From contig JAFIDK010000005.1 in assembly GCA_017051695.1 (NCBI GenBank), forward strand, positions 186,001-250,000: a stretch of 64,000 nucleotides of DNA, read 5' to 3'. This DNA comes from Algoriphagus aestuarii (GTDB lineage: Bacteria > Bacteroidota > Bacteroidia > Cytophagales > Cyclobacteriaceae). The notes under the pieces were generated by a model. It worked only from the letters and a program-made list of their open reading frames with translations. It ran no database searches and was not told where the DNA came from. Positions 54,204-62,163 of the stretch are shown one piece after another (position 1 is the stretch's first letter; each line of letters begins with the position of its first letter). A program made the position numbers and the translations under genes.

Positions 54204-55298
54204 ATGGAAGATCAAATCAAAAAAATTCAACTGAATGACCTGCACGCTGCCCTAGGCGGTAAAATGGTTCCTTTTGCAGGATACAATATGCCCGTTCGCT
54301 ACAGTTCTGATAATGAAGAGCATCTCTGCGTCAGAAATGGTGTGGGTGTATTTGATGTTTCCCATATGGGTGAATTTATGGTGGAAGGACCAAAAGCTTT
54401 GAACCTAATTCAGAAAGTAACCTCAAATGACGCATCCAAGTTAATTGAAGGCCAAGCTCAATACTCCTGCTTCCCAAATGAAACTGGCGGAATCGTTGAT
54501 GATTTGATCGTTTACAAGTTTTCTGATGAAAAGTACATGTTGGTGGTCAATGCCTCTAATATCGATAAGGATTGGGCTTGGGTAAATAAGTTCAATTCGA
54601 TGGGAGCCAAACTGACCAATATCTCTGATGAGATTTCACTTTTTGCTGTGCAAGGTCCAAAAGCTATCGAAGCTGTCCAGTCTTTAACTCCGGTTAATCT
54701 TTCTGAAGTGAAATTCTATCATTTTACAGTAGGTGAATTTGCAGGCGTGAAAGACGTAATCATTTCTGGAACCGGTTATACTGGTGCTGGAGGTTTTGAA
54801 ATCTATGTGAAGAATGAAGATGCCGAGCATGTTTGGAAAGCGATTTTCGAAGCAGGGAAAGACTTTGATATCAAACCAATCGGTTTGGGAGCAAGAGATA
54901 CCTTGAGATTGGAAATGGGTTATTGCCTTTATGGAAATGACATCACTGACACTACCTCTCCATTAGAAGCTGGATTGGGCTGGATCACAAAATTCACGAA
55001 GGACTTTACCAACTCAGAAGCTCTGAAAGCACAAAAAGAAGCTGGAGTTTCAAGAAAACTAGTTGGATTTGTCATGCAGGAAAGAGGTATCCCTAGAGGC
55101 CATTACCCTATTGTAGATGGTGCAGGCGAAGTAATCGGTGAAGTAACCTCAGGTACACAATCTCCAAGCATGGGTGTTGGAATAGGTTTAGGTTATGTGA
55201 AAACCGAATTTGCTAAACCAGGAACTGAAATCTTTATTCAGGTTAGAAATAAAAACTTAAAAGCACAGGTAGAAAAGCTCCCGCTTTTGAAATCTTAA
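54204..55298 (+). CDS. gcvT: Glycine cleavage system T protein (aminomethyltransferase)
   Basis: 364 residues. It transfers the methylene group from H-protein to tetrahydrofolate, releasing ammonia. Family stretches seen are [38 protein letters not shown] and [23 protein letters not shown]1989-type C-terminal GcvT_C domain (about 280-360) is complete. The other gcv genes (P and H) are not in the window. comB follows after 6 bases. Confidence 0.95.
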   Translation: MEDQIKKIQLNDLHAALGGKMVPFAGYNMPVRYSSDNEEHLCVRNGVGVFDVSHMGEFMVEGPKALNLIQKVTSNDASKLIEGQAQYSCFPNETGGIVDDLIVYKFSDEKYMLVVNASNIDKDWAWVNKFNSMGAKLTNISDEISLFAVQGPKAIEAVQSLTPVNLSEVKFYHFTVGEFAGVKDVIISGTGYTGAGGFEIYVKNEDAEHVWKAIFEAGKDFDIKPIGLGARDTLRLEMGYCLYGNDITDTTSPLEAGLGWITKFTKDFTNSEALKAQKEAGVSRKLVGFVMQERGIPRGHYPIVDGAGEVIGEVTSGTQSPSMGVGIGLGYVKTEFAKPGTEIFIQVRNKNLKAQVEKLPLLKS

Positions 55299-55304
55299 TT
55301 TTTC

Positions 55305-56015
55305 ATGAGAAAAGTAGAAATCTGCTTTAGCCCAGAGTTAATTCATTTACATTCTTTAGAAGGTAAAATCGTGGTGGTGGTCGATATTTTTCGTGCCACC
55401 TCCACGATGATATCCGCATTGGCCAATGGAATCTCTGAAATCCGAACCTTCGCTGACCTTGAAGAATGCAGGTCTATGAAAGAGCAGGGTTATTTGATCG
55501 CAGGAGAAAGAAACGGATTGACTGCTCCGGGATTTGAGATGGGAAATTCGCCCGTGGCCTATTTAAATGGAAAACACCAAGGGAGAAAATTAGCCATGAC
55601 CACCACCAATGGGACTTTGGCAATTTCAAAATCAGTTGAAGCAGATGAAATTCTTATTGGAGCTTTCCCAAACCTCAGTGCCACCGTACAATACCTTCAG
55701 TCTAAAGGAAAAGATGTTTTAATTCATTGTGCTGGTTGGAAAGGGATGTTTAATCTGGAGGATTCCCTTTATGCCGGAGCATTGGTAAAAAGCCTGGAAT
55801 CGAGTCATGAACCATCAGAAGATGGATCTTTGGCCATGAAATCCCTTTTCGAAAAAGAAGGACATGACTTGAAAGGTTTTCTTTCACAGGCTTCCCATGC
55901 CAAAAGACTCCAAAACCATAACATTGATTCAGACATTGATTTTTGTCTGACTTTGGATCTTTTCTCTCTAATTGGAAAGATGGAAGGTGAAAACTTGGTA
56001 GCTCAGGAAATCTAA
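55305..56015 (+). CDS. comB: ComB-like 2-phosphosulfolactate phosphatase
   Basis: 236 residues. ComB removes phosphate from 2-phosphosulfolactate. The family motifs VVVVDIFRATSTMISALANG, GERNGLTAPGFEMGNSP, TTTNGT and VLIHCAGWKG are all visible. In methanogens this feeds coenzyme M synthesis, which is not expected here. In Bacteroidota the product sulfolactate might enter sulfonate metabolism, but comA/comC-like genes are not adjacent. It sits 6 bases after gcvT, a pairing with no obvious metabolic link. Confidence 0.9.
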   Translation: MRKVEICFSPELIHLHSLEGKIVVVVDIFRATSTMISALANGISEIRTFADLEECRSMKEQGYLIAGERNGLTAPGFEMGNSPVAYLNGKHQGRKLAMTTTNGTLAISKSVEADEILIGAFPNLSATVQYLQSKGKDVLIHCAGWKGMFNLEDSLYAGALVKSLESSHEPSEDGSLAMKSLFEKEGHDLKGFLSQASHAKRLQNHNIDSDIDFCLTLDLFSLIGKMEGENLVAQEI

Positions 56016-56109
56016 TAATTCCAACCATATCTTTATTTCCAAAGGGTAGGAATGCTTTTTCTAGCTTTCTAATAATTGATAGAATTACATATTGTTTTCA
56101 AGTAAGAAC

Positions 56110-57582
56110 ATGAAAAACTTAATTGTTCCTTTTATAACTTTATTTTTAATTACTTCTCAATCCAGCATTGCTCAGGTATCTGATCAACCTAATATTTTAT
56201 TGATAGCCGTTGATGATCTGAGGGCTGAGTTGGGTCATTTAGGAAATACCCAAATACAAACTCCCAACCTTGATGAATTAGCAAAAACTGCCGTTAGTTT
56301 CTCGAACCATTTTGTCCAAGTTCCCACCTGTGGAGCATCGAGAGCCTCTTTTTTGACCGGAAAAAGACCAAACAGACGAGCTGAACTCCGAAACAATATC
56401 ATGGAAGTGGAATTCTCCAACTCCGAAGAATCAGCAGTTCCCGAAACGTTCATTCATCACTTGAAAAGGAATGGCTATTATACTGTCGGAATCGGAAAGA
56501 TTTCCCACTCAGCGGATGGCTATGTGTATGGCTATGAGGAGGAAGTCTCAAACCAAAGAGAACTGCCTTTTAGTTGGGATGAGCTATTATTTGATTCCGG
56601 AAAATGGGGAACTGGCTGGAATGCTTTTTTCGCTTACGCTGACGGCGAAAACCGTCAAAGTATGGACAAACAAGTCAAACCATATGAAGCAGGAGAAGTG
56701 GATGATTTAGGCTATCCTGATGGATTGTCTACCCAATTAGCCATTTCTAAGTTGAAAGAATTAAAGGAAAGCAAAAAGCCATTTTTTCTAGGAGTTGGTT
56801 TGTTCAAACCCCATCTTCCATTTACCTCTCCCAAGAAATATTGGGACCTCTACGAGGAAGAATCTATTCCCATTGCGCTGAATCCAACTAAGCCTAAGAA
56901 TGTTTCTGAAAGCAGTCTTTTGGCTAGTGGTGAGTTCAATGGCTATGCCCGAGGTGAAGAACACCCAGATTTACAAACTGTAGCTTCCGAAGCATATGCC
57001 AAAAAAATCAAACACGCCTATTATGCTGCTGCCTCTTATTCGGATGCACAGATTGGGTTGATCCTGAATGAACTCAAAGCATTGGATCTGGATAAAAATA
57101 CCATTGTCATTGTTTGGGGAGATCACGGCTGGCATTTGGGAGAACAGCAAATCTGGGGCAAACACACCTTGTTTGAAAATGCCCTTAACAGCGCATTGAT
57201 TATAAAAATCCCAGGAAAAACAGATAAGGGTTGGGTAGAAAACTCCATCGTGGAGTCTGTTGATCTCTATCCAACTGTGATGGATTTAACAGGTTTCGCA
57301 GCTCCTTACGATTTAGATGGAGAAAGTTTATTGTCTTTGATCCAACCAAATCAGCCTAGGCAAAAGGATGCTGCGTATGCGTATTTCAACAATGGAATCA
57401 CAGTTAGAAATGATCGATATAGGCTCACCCGATATTACAGGAAAGAAGGAATGGTATATGAGCTATATGACCATCAATCAGATCCTCTTGAATCGATCAA
57501 TATCGCAAAAGATAAGCCTGATATCGTACTTGATTTGATCCCATTGCTCGAAAAAGGTAATACCGGACTGTTTGAAGATTAA
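56110..57582 (+). CDS. Secreted S1-family sulfatase (iduronate-2-sulfatase-like)
   Basis: 490 residues from ATG 56110, which begins a proper signal peptide (MKNLIVPFITLFLITSQSSIAQ); an ATG at 56092 adds six residues. Metal-binding D35-D36 (AVDDLRAELG) and the formylglycine motif C74-G-A-S-R (C-x-A-S-R) are present. The C-x-A-S-R form is a known variant of C-x-P-S-R. IVIVWGDHGWHLGEQQIWGKHTLFE and the overall layout match the iduronate-2-sulfatase-like S1_7 group. The polysaccharide or glycosaminoglycan target is unknown; no anaerobic maturase is seen nearby. Confidence 0.9.
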   Translation: MKNLIVPFITLFLITSQSSIAQVSDQPNILLIAVDDLRAELGHLGNTQIQTPNLDELAKTAVSFSNHFVQVPTCGASRASFLTGKRPNRRAELRNNIMEVEFSNSEESAVPETFIHHLKRNGYYTVGIGKISHSADGYVYGYEEEVSNQRELPFSWDELLFDSGKWGTGWNAFFAYADGENRQSMDKQVKPYEAGEVDDLGYPDGLSTQLAISKLKELKESKKPFFLGVGLFKPHLPFTSPKKYWDLYEEESIPIALNPTKPKNVSESSLLASGEFNGYARGEEHPDLQTVASEAYAKKIKHAYYAAASYSDAQIGLILNELKALDLDKNTIVIVWGDHGWHLGEQQIWGKHTLFENALNSALIIKIPGKTDKGWVENSIVESVDLYPTVMDLTGFAAPYDLDGESLLSLIQPNQPRQKDAAYAYFNNGITVRNDRYRLTRYYRKEGMVYELYDHQSDPLESINIAKDKPDIVLDLIPLLEKGNTGLFED

Positions 57583-57623
57583 ACATTTTTTTAGGTATTC
57601 GGTTATTTGTGAAAACGAATAAC

Positions 57624-57631
57624 TATATTTG
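57624..57631 (+). promoter_or_regulatory. Candidate -7 box of the small membrane protein gene
   Basis: TATATTTG matches TAnnTTTG exactly, 17 bases before the start codon at 57649. A TTTG at 57606-57609 is too close (14 bases) for a standard -33 element. Confidence 0.35.
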
Positions 57632-57648
57632 TAATTATTTTTAATACT

Positions 57649-58131
57649 ATGGTACATTTGACCTGGGGAATTATTAACCTCTTTTTTTTCTTCAGCTGGA
57701 TTTATTTAGCCATTAAATTTCTATCTGGAAATCGATCTTTTTTTAAAAAACACTCCAAACTCTATACACTTATCCTGATTTTTGGATTCATCAGTTTTGT
57801 CAGTGGGAGATCTGAAAATGACGAGGCAGATGCAGAACCTATTACCAAACCCACTTCTTTAAATTTTGCTAAAACAAACAAGACTTTAACTTATGAAATT
57901 GATTTAACCTTGGTTCGGGATAAAAACACAGGAATGATTATTCAGGATAAAAGTCAGTCCAACCTACAGGGTTTTGTCATAGGTCTGGGCTGGAAGCATC
58001 TATCCGTGGCAGAGAAAGAAAAAGAAGTTGAACTCACTGGTTTCTTAAGCTGGAAGATTTTAGGTCTGACACTTTATAGCCAGACCAAATCATTCCAGAT
58101 TCCCAAAGAAGAAATAAAGACAATTGAGTGA
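57649..58131 (+). CDS. Small membrane protein of unknown function
   Basis: 160 residues. Two N-terminal hydrophobic segments (about 5-26 and 38-52) separated by a basic loop, then a soluble, probably beta-rich domain (about 65-155) with TYEIDLTLVRDK and GFVIGLGWKHLSVAE. I do not recognise the family. It stands alone, ending 3 bases before the convergent MazG-like gene. Confidence 0.75.
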   Translation: MVHLTWGIINLFFFFSWIYLAIKFLSGNRSFFKKHSKLYTLILIFGFISFVSGRSENDEADAEPITKPTSLNFAKTNKTLTYEIDLTLVRDKNTGMIIQDKSQSNLQGFVIGLGWKHLSVAEKEKEVELTGFLSWKILGLTLYSQTKSFQIPKEEIKTIE

Positions 58132-58134
58132 TCA

Positions 58135-58473
58135 TTATTTCAGCTTTTCATTGTTTTTATGTCTGTCTAAATCCCTGATATTTTTTTTCTCAAAGTTCTT
58201 TTTGATCGCTTCCGTCAAATCCACTCCTGTCTGATTTGCCAAACATACCAACACCCAAAGTACATCTGCCATTTCATCACCCAGATCCTTTCCCTTGTCA
58301 GATTCCTTAAAAGATTGCTCACCATAGGTCCTGGACATGATTCTTGCCAACTCCCCTACTTCCTCCATCAAAATGGTCATATTTGTTAACTCGTTAAAAT
58401 AACGGACTCCAACTGTTTTGATCCATTGATCAACCTGCTCCTGAACTTCAGAAATTGTCATTTCCTTTTTCAT
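58135..58473 (-). CDS. MazG-like nucleotide pyrophosphohydrolase
   Basis: 112 residues from ATG 58473 (MKKEMTISEVQEQVDQW); a start at 58527 would prepend a hydrophobic stretch and is less likely. The four-helix NTP-PPase metal motifs EEVGELAR and GDEMADVLWVLVCLANQTGVDL (E-x2-E...E-x2-D) are intact. Such small enzymes hydrolyse (d)NTPs or abnormal nucleotides. It is in the all-alpha NTP-PPase family rather than full-length MazG. Confidence 0.9.
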   Translation of the reverse strand: MKKEMTISEVQEQVDQWIKTVGVRYFNELTNMTILMEEVGELARIMSRTYGEQSFKESDKGKDLGDEMADVLWVLVCLANQTGVDLTEAIKKNFEKKNIRDLDRHKNNEKLK

Positions 58474-58588
58474 CTGATCCTGATTCGTTTTATTGATTAT
58501 AAATAAAAGTACCAAGCAAAAGAGCATCAGAAAACAAATCTGCTTTTTTATCTTGCTTTCTATTACTTAAAATTTGATCCAATCTCCC

Positions 58589-59224
58589 ATGTCAACTTTG
58601 ACAAGTGACTTAATCACCTTCACGCTTTCTGTTTTCACAGGCTTTTTTGCCATCATGAACCCGATTGCCAATGTCCCCATATTTTCATCTTTGGTAGAAG
58701 ATGCAGACAAGGAAACCAAGAGAAAAATCAGTAAAAAGGCTACTACAATCGCGTTTCTGATTGTTTTTATTTTTGTGCTTCTTGGCAAATTCATCTTTGA
58801 ATTATTCGGCATTACTATTCCAGCTTTTAAAATCACAGGTGGAATTTTAATTTTCTTTGTGGGCTTCGAAATGCTTCAATCCAAAAAATCGAGTGTCAAG
58901 CATTTGAAAGAAACAGCTTTTGATGAAAACATAGCCATTTCTCCTTTAGCAATTCCCATTCTTGCTGGACCCGGTACGATTGTAACAGCTATGAATTTTG
59001 TGTCATCGGGTAATCATATACACATAGGTATTGTCATTTTGGTTTTTGCCATTATGTGTATCCTGACACATTGGGCATTTCGGTTGGGAGATAAACTCGT
59101 ACTAAGGGTAGGTAAAAACGTCATCACGGTGATCGGAAAAATTATGGGTTTAATCATTGCCATCATCGGTACCAACATGATCATCGAAGGTATAAAGGTG
59201 GCTTTTGATCTCACTATCCAATAA
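58589..59224 (+). CDS. MarC-family integral membrane protein
   Basis: 211 residues from ATG 58589 (MSTLTSDLITFTLSV). Six hydrophobic segments and the two half-repeats FFAIMNPIANVPIF and SPLAIPILAGPGTIVTAM are diagnostic of MarC (UPF0056). The family is annotated as multiple-antibiotic resistance or small neutral amino-acid transport; the physiological role is not settled. An alcohol dehydrogenase gene starts one base after its stop, so the two are probably cotranscribed. Confidence 0.92.
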   Translation: MSTLTSDLITFTLSVFTGFFAIMNPIANVPIFSSLVEDADKETKRKISKKATTIAFLIVFIFVLLGKFIFELFGITIPAFKITGGILIFFVGFEMLQSKKSSVKHLKETAFDENIAISPLAIPILAGPGTIVTAMNFVSSGNHIHIGIVILVFAIMCILTHWAFRLGDKLVLRVGKNVITVIGKIMGLIIAIIGTNMIIEGIKVAFDLTIQ

Positions 59225-59225
59225 T

Positions 59226-60266
59226 ATGAAAGCACTCCTCTACGAATCTTTTCAATCAGCGCCTAAAATCACCCAAGTCCCAGATCCTAATCCAAACCCA
59301 GGAGGTGTGGTGATAGAAGTTAAAGCAACTGGACTTTGCCGATCTGATTGGCATGGCTGGATGGGCCATGATGAGGACATCAAGCTGCCTCATGTACCTG
59401 GACACGAATTCGCAGGAGTAATAGCCAGCGTAGGAAAGGGGGTCAAAAACTGGAAAGTCGGCGATCGGGTAAGTGTACCGTTCATTTGTGCCTGTGGAAG
59501 TTGTCCAGAATGTGCATCTGGAAATCATCAGGTTTGTGATGATCAATTTCAACCTGGATTTACCCATTGGGGCTCTTTTGCAGAATTTGTGTCCATAGAC
59601 AGGGCTGACATCAATGTCGTATCTCTCCCAGAACAAGTGAGTTTTGACACTGCGGCAAGTTTGGGATGTCGGTTTGCCACCTCTTTTAGGGCTGTGGTTG
59701 CTCAAGGGGAATTAACCGGTGGTCAATGGATGGCGGTATATGGATGCGGTGGTGTAGGATTATCCGCTATCCTAATCGGATGTGCATTGGGTGCCAATGT
59801 CATAGCCATTGATATTGATGATGAAAAACTGAAACTGGCGAAATCTATTGGAGCTATTGCTGGTATCAATAGTGCCAGAGAGACTAATACTATTGAAAAA
59901 ATACATCAGCTCAGCAAAGGTGGAGTACATGTTTCCATCGATGCACTTGGTAGCATAGAGACTTGTTTTAATTCTATTTCAAGTCTGAGAAAAAGAGGAA
60001 AACATATTCAAGTCGGATTAATGCTGGGAGAAATGAAAAACCCAAAAGTACCAATGAACCTCATTCTCTCCAAAGAGCTGGAAATCCTCGGAAGCCATGG
60101 AATGCAGGCTTATAAATATCCAGAAATGATGAACATGATTATTCAAGGAAAAATGAATCCGGAAAAGCTTATCGGTCAATTCATTAATTTAGAAAATGCA
60201 GTAACGGAATTAATGGAAATGGATAAATTTAGGGGTAAAGGATTAACCATTATCAACTCATTTTAA
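59226..60266 (+). CDS. Zinc-dependent alcohol dehydrogenase
   Basis: 346 residues from ATG 59226. GroES-like domain with catalytic-zinc residues C38 and H60-E61 (GLCRSDWHGW, PGHEFAG), and structural zinc cysteines C90, C93, C96 and C104. The Rossmann motif GCGGVGLSAI is followed by an acidic IDID at the end of strand 2, suggesting NAD rather than NADP. Substrate unknown. It follows marC by one base and precedes the DUF1801 gene by 8 bases. Confidence 0.93.
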   Translation: MKALLYESFQSAPKITQVPDPNPNPGGVVIEVKATGLCRSDWHGWMGHDEDIKLPHVPGHEFAGVIASVGKGVKNWKVGDRVSVPFICACGSCPECASGNHQVCDDQFQPGFTHWGSFAEFVSIDRADINVVSLPEQVSFDTAASLGCRFATSFRAVVAQGELTGGQWMAVYGCGGVGLSAILIGCALGANVIAIDIDDEKLKLAKSIGAIAGINSARETNTIEKIHQLSKGGVHVSIDALGSIETCFNSISSLRKRGKHIQVGLMLGEMKNPKVPMNLILSKELEILGSHGMQAYKYPEMMNMIIQGKMNPEKLIGQFINLENAVTELMEMDKFRGKGLTIINSF

Positions 60267-60274
60267 TCCAGAAA

Positions 60275-60661
60275 ATGAATCCAAAACCAAGTTCAATCGA
60301 AGAATATTTTTCCTGGTTTTCTCCGGAAATTCAAAAAAAATTACAATTGATCCGGGAAACACTCAAAAAAGCTGTTCCAGAAGGAGAAGAAGTCATCAGC
60401 TACCACATGCCGGCAATTAAAACCACTGAGGTATTGGTTTATTATGCGTCTATGAAAAACCATTTGGGCTTTTATCCAACCAATAAACCGATAGAAGAAT
60501 TCAAAAAAGAACTGGAAGGTTTTGTTACTAGTAAAGGGGCAATTCAGATTCCATACTCTTCTGAATTACCATTAAACCTGATTGCAGATATTACTATTTT
60601 CCGTAAGGAACAAGCGGCTATTGCTGCTGAAAATAAACTGAAAAAGAAGAAAAAACCGTAA
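60275..60661 (+). CDS. DUF1801 (YdhG-like) protein
   Basis: 128 residues. SIEEYFSWFSPEIQKKLQLIRETLKKAVPEGEEVISYHMPAI and NHLGFYPTNKPIEEF are characteristic of the DUF1801/YdhG fold, which is structurally like the frataxin-like protein Fra (iron chaperone) of Bacillus. The basic tail KLKKKKKP ends the protein. Function uncertain. Last gene of the marC-adh unit. Confidence 0.88.
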   Translation: MNPKPSSIEEYFSWFSPEIQKKLQLIRETLKKAVPEGEEVISYHMPAIKTTEVLVYYASMKNHLGFYPTNKPIEEFKKELEGFVTSKGAIQIPYSSELPLNLIADITIFRKEQAAIAAENKLKKKKKP

Positions 60662-60668
60662 CAAAATC

Positions 60669-61931
60669 TCAACCTAAGACTTTTTGCACTTGATTCAGGA
60701 AAGTGTCGATTTCAGATTTACTATTATAAATGTGAGTTGAAACCCTAATTGCATTTAAGCCTGCCTCTGGGACTATTCTTAATCTAAATCCTCCTTTGCC
60801 AATAGCTTTATAAGCTACTTCATTATCCATCTTTTTAGGTTTAAAAGTCACCATGCAAAGTCTGGAATCCGCTTCTTTTGCGCTCTTTATTTCCAAAACC
60901 TGGTTCATTTCATCAAGTCCTTCAAATAGATATTGGTTCAATTCACGGACTCTGGCTTCAATTTTTTCTTTCCCGATCTCCTGATGAAACCCAATTGCAG
61001 CGATCACACCTTTGATCAGAGGAAGACTTTGACTTCCATAGTCATATCGGTGAGCGGTATTAACATAGCCTTTCAATAAAGGTGGTGAACTTTTCAGATC
61101 AAAGCCCACATCAGAGTAAGCACCAACCTGATAGGCCTGTAATCGATCTAATTGTTCTTCCTTGACATACAAAAAGCCAGATCCATTAGGCCCCAGCATC
61201 CATTTATGATAACTGCTCGCATAAAAATCCACTCCTAAATCATGCAAGTTCAAATCCAGAGTTCCAGCTCCATGAGCTCCATCTATTGCAGTAAAAATCC
61301 CTTTTGACTTGGCAAAGTCCGCAATCTCTTTGATCGGAAAAACCAGCCCTGTTGTACAGGTAATATGTGGGATCGCGATGACTTTCGTACGCGGTGTTAC
61401 CAGTTTTTTAATCAAATCCAGATTCTCAGCTTGGGTTGCAGCAGGTTCAAACGGTACCAAAACTATTTTGTCGAGTTTTGCACGGTTTAGCCAAGGCAAA
61501 GCATTTCCCACATGCTCATGATAGGTGACGATGACTTCATCTCCAGCAGAAAGAGGTACCCCCCAGGCCATAATATTGATTCCTTCTGTGGTATTATGTG
61601 TTAAAGAAATTTCTGATTCTTTGATTCCTACAAATGCTGCCAACTCACCTCTTAAAGGATTAATATGCCCATATTCACCTATTGTATTTGTCTCATCTAA
61701 AGAATTTTTAATCGCGCTCAAAACGGGAGTTGGTGATGGTCCAAAAGTCCCATTGTTAAAATAAATTCTATCCTTGGTTAGTGGAAATTGAGCACGTACC
61801 TGGTCCCAAAAGCTATCACCATGTATTGAATGATCAATTTTGAATTCACTTCCTTCTGTTTGTAAACCAAAAACACCAGGTACCAAAGCCCCTATCGACA
61901 ATTTTTGAAGAAAATTTCTTCTACTACTCAT
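60669..61931 (-). CDS. Class V aminotransferase-fold PLP enzyme with Tat signal
   Basis: 420 residues. The N-terminus MSSRRNFLQKLSIGALVPGVF has the twin-arginine pattern and a hydrophobic segment, so the folded PLP enzyme is likely exported. The PLP lysine is in SSYHKWMLGPNGSGF, with IDGAHGAGTLDLNL as the cofactor aspartate region and HNTTEGINIMAWG near the N-terminal half. It resembles isopenicillin-N-epimerase-like and cysteine-desulfurase-like proteins; the substrate is unknown. It is convergent with the DUF1801 gene and divergent from the alginate-lyase-like gene. Confidence 0.88.
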   Translation of the reverse strand: MSSRRNFLQKLSIGALVPGVFGLQTEGSEFKIDHSIHGDSFWDQVRAQFPLTKDRIYFNNGTFGPSPTPVLSAIKNSLDETNTIGEYGHINPLRGELAAFVGIKESEISLTHNTTEGINIMAWGVPLSAGDEVIVTYHEHVGNALPWLNRAKLDKIVLVPFEPAATQAENLDLIKKLVTPRTKVIAIPHITCTTGLVFPIKEIADFAKSKGIFTAIDGAHGAGTLDLNLHDLGVDFYASSYHKWMLGPNGSGFLYVKEEQLDRLQAYQVGAYSDVGFDLKSSPPLLKGYVNTAHRYDYGSQSLPLIKGVIAAIGFHQEIGKEKIEARVRELNQYLFEGLDEMNQVLEIKSAKEADSRLCMVTFKPKKMDNEVAYKAIGKGGFRLRIVPEAGLNAIRVSTHIYNSKSEIDTFLNQVQKVLG

Positions 61932-62163
61932 AAAAAAACATGCTGAAAATTAAATCGGAATCTACTCAAGGAGAAGCAGAAATTCTTATATAAAGCTAAA
62001 TTTTTCAATGAAAAAATATATTTCAAATCCTGTTTTGTGAAAAACACTATAAAAACTACCCTCATTATATCAATATTTTGAAAATGGAGAAAGAACTGGC
62101 TTTTAAAAACACTGATTAAATCGCAACTTAAAGAACAAGTTGAATTTCTATCAAAACCCCAAA

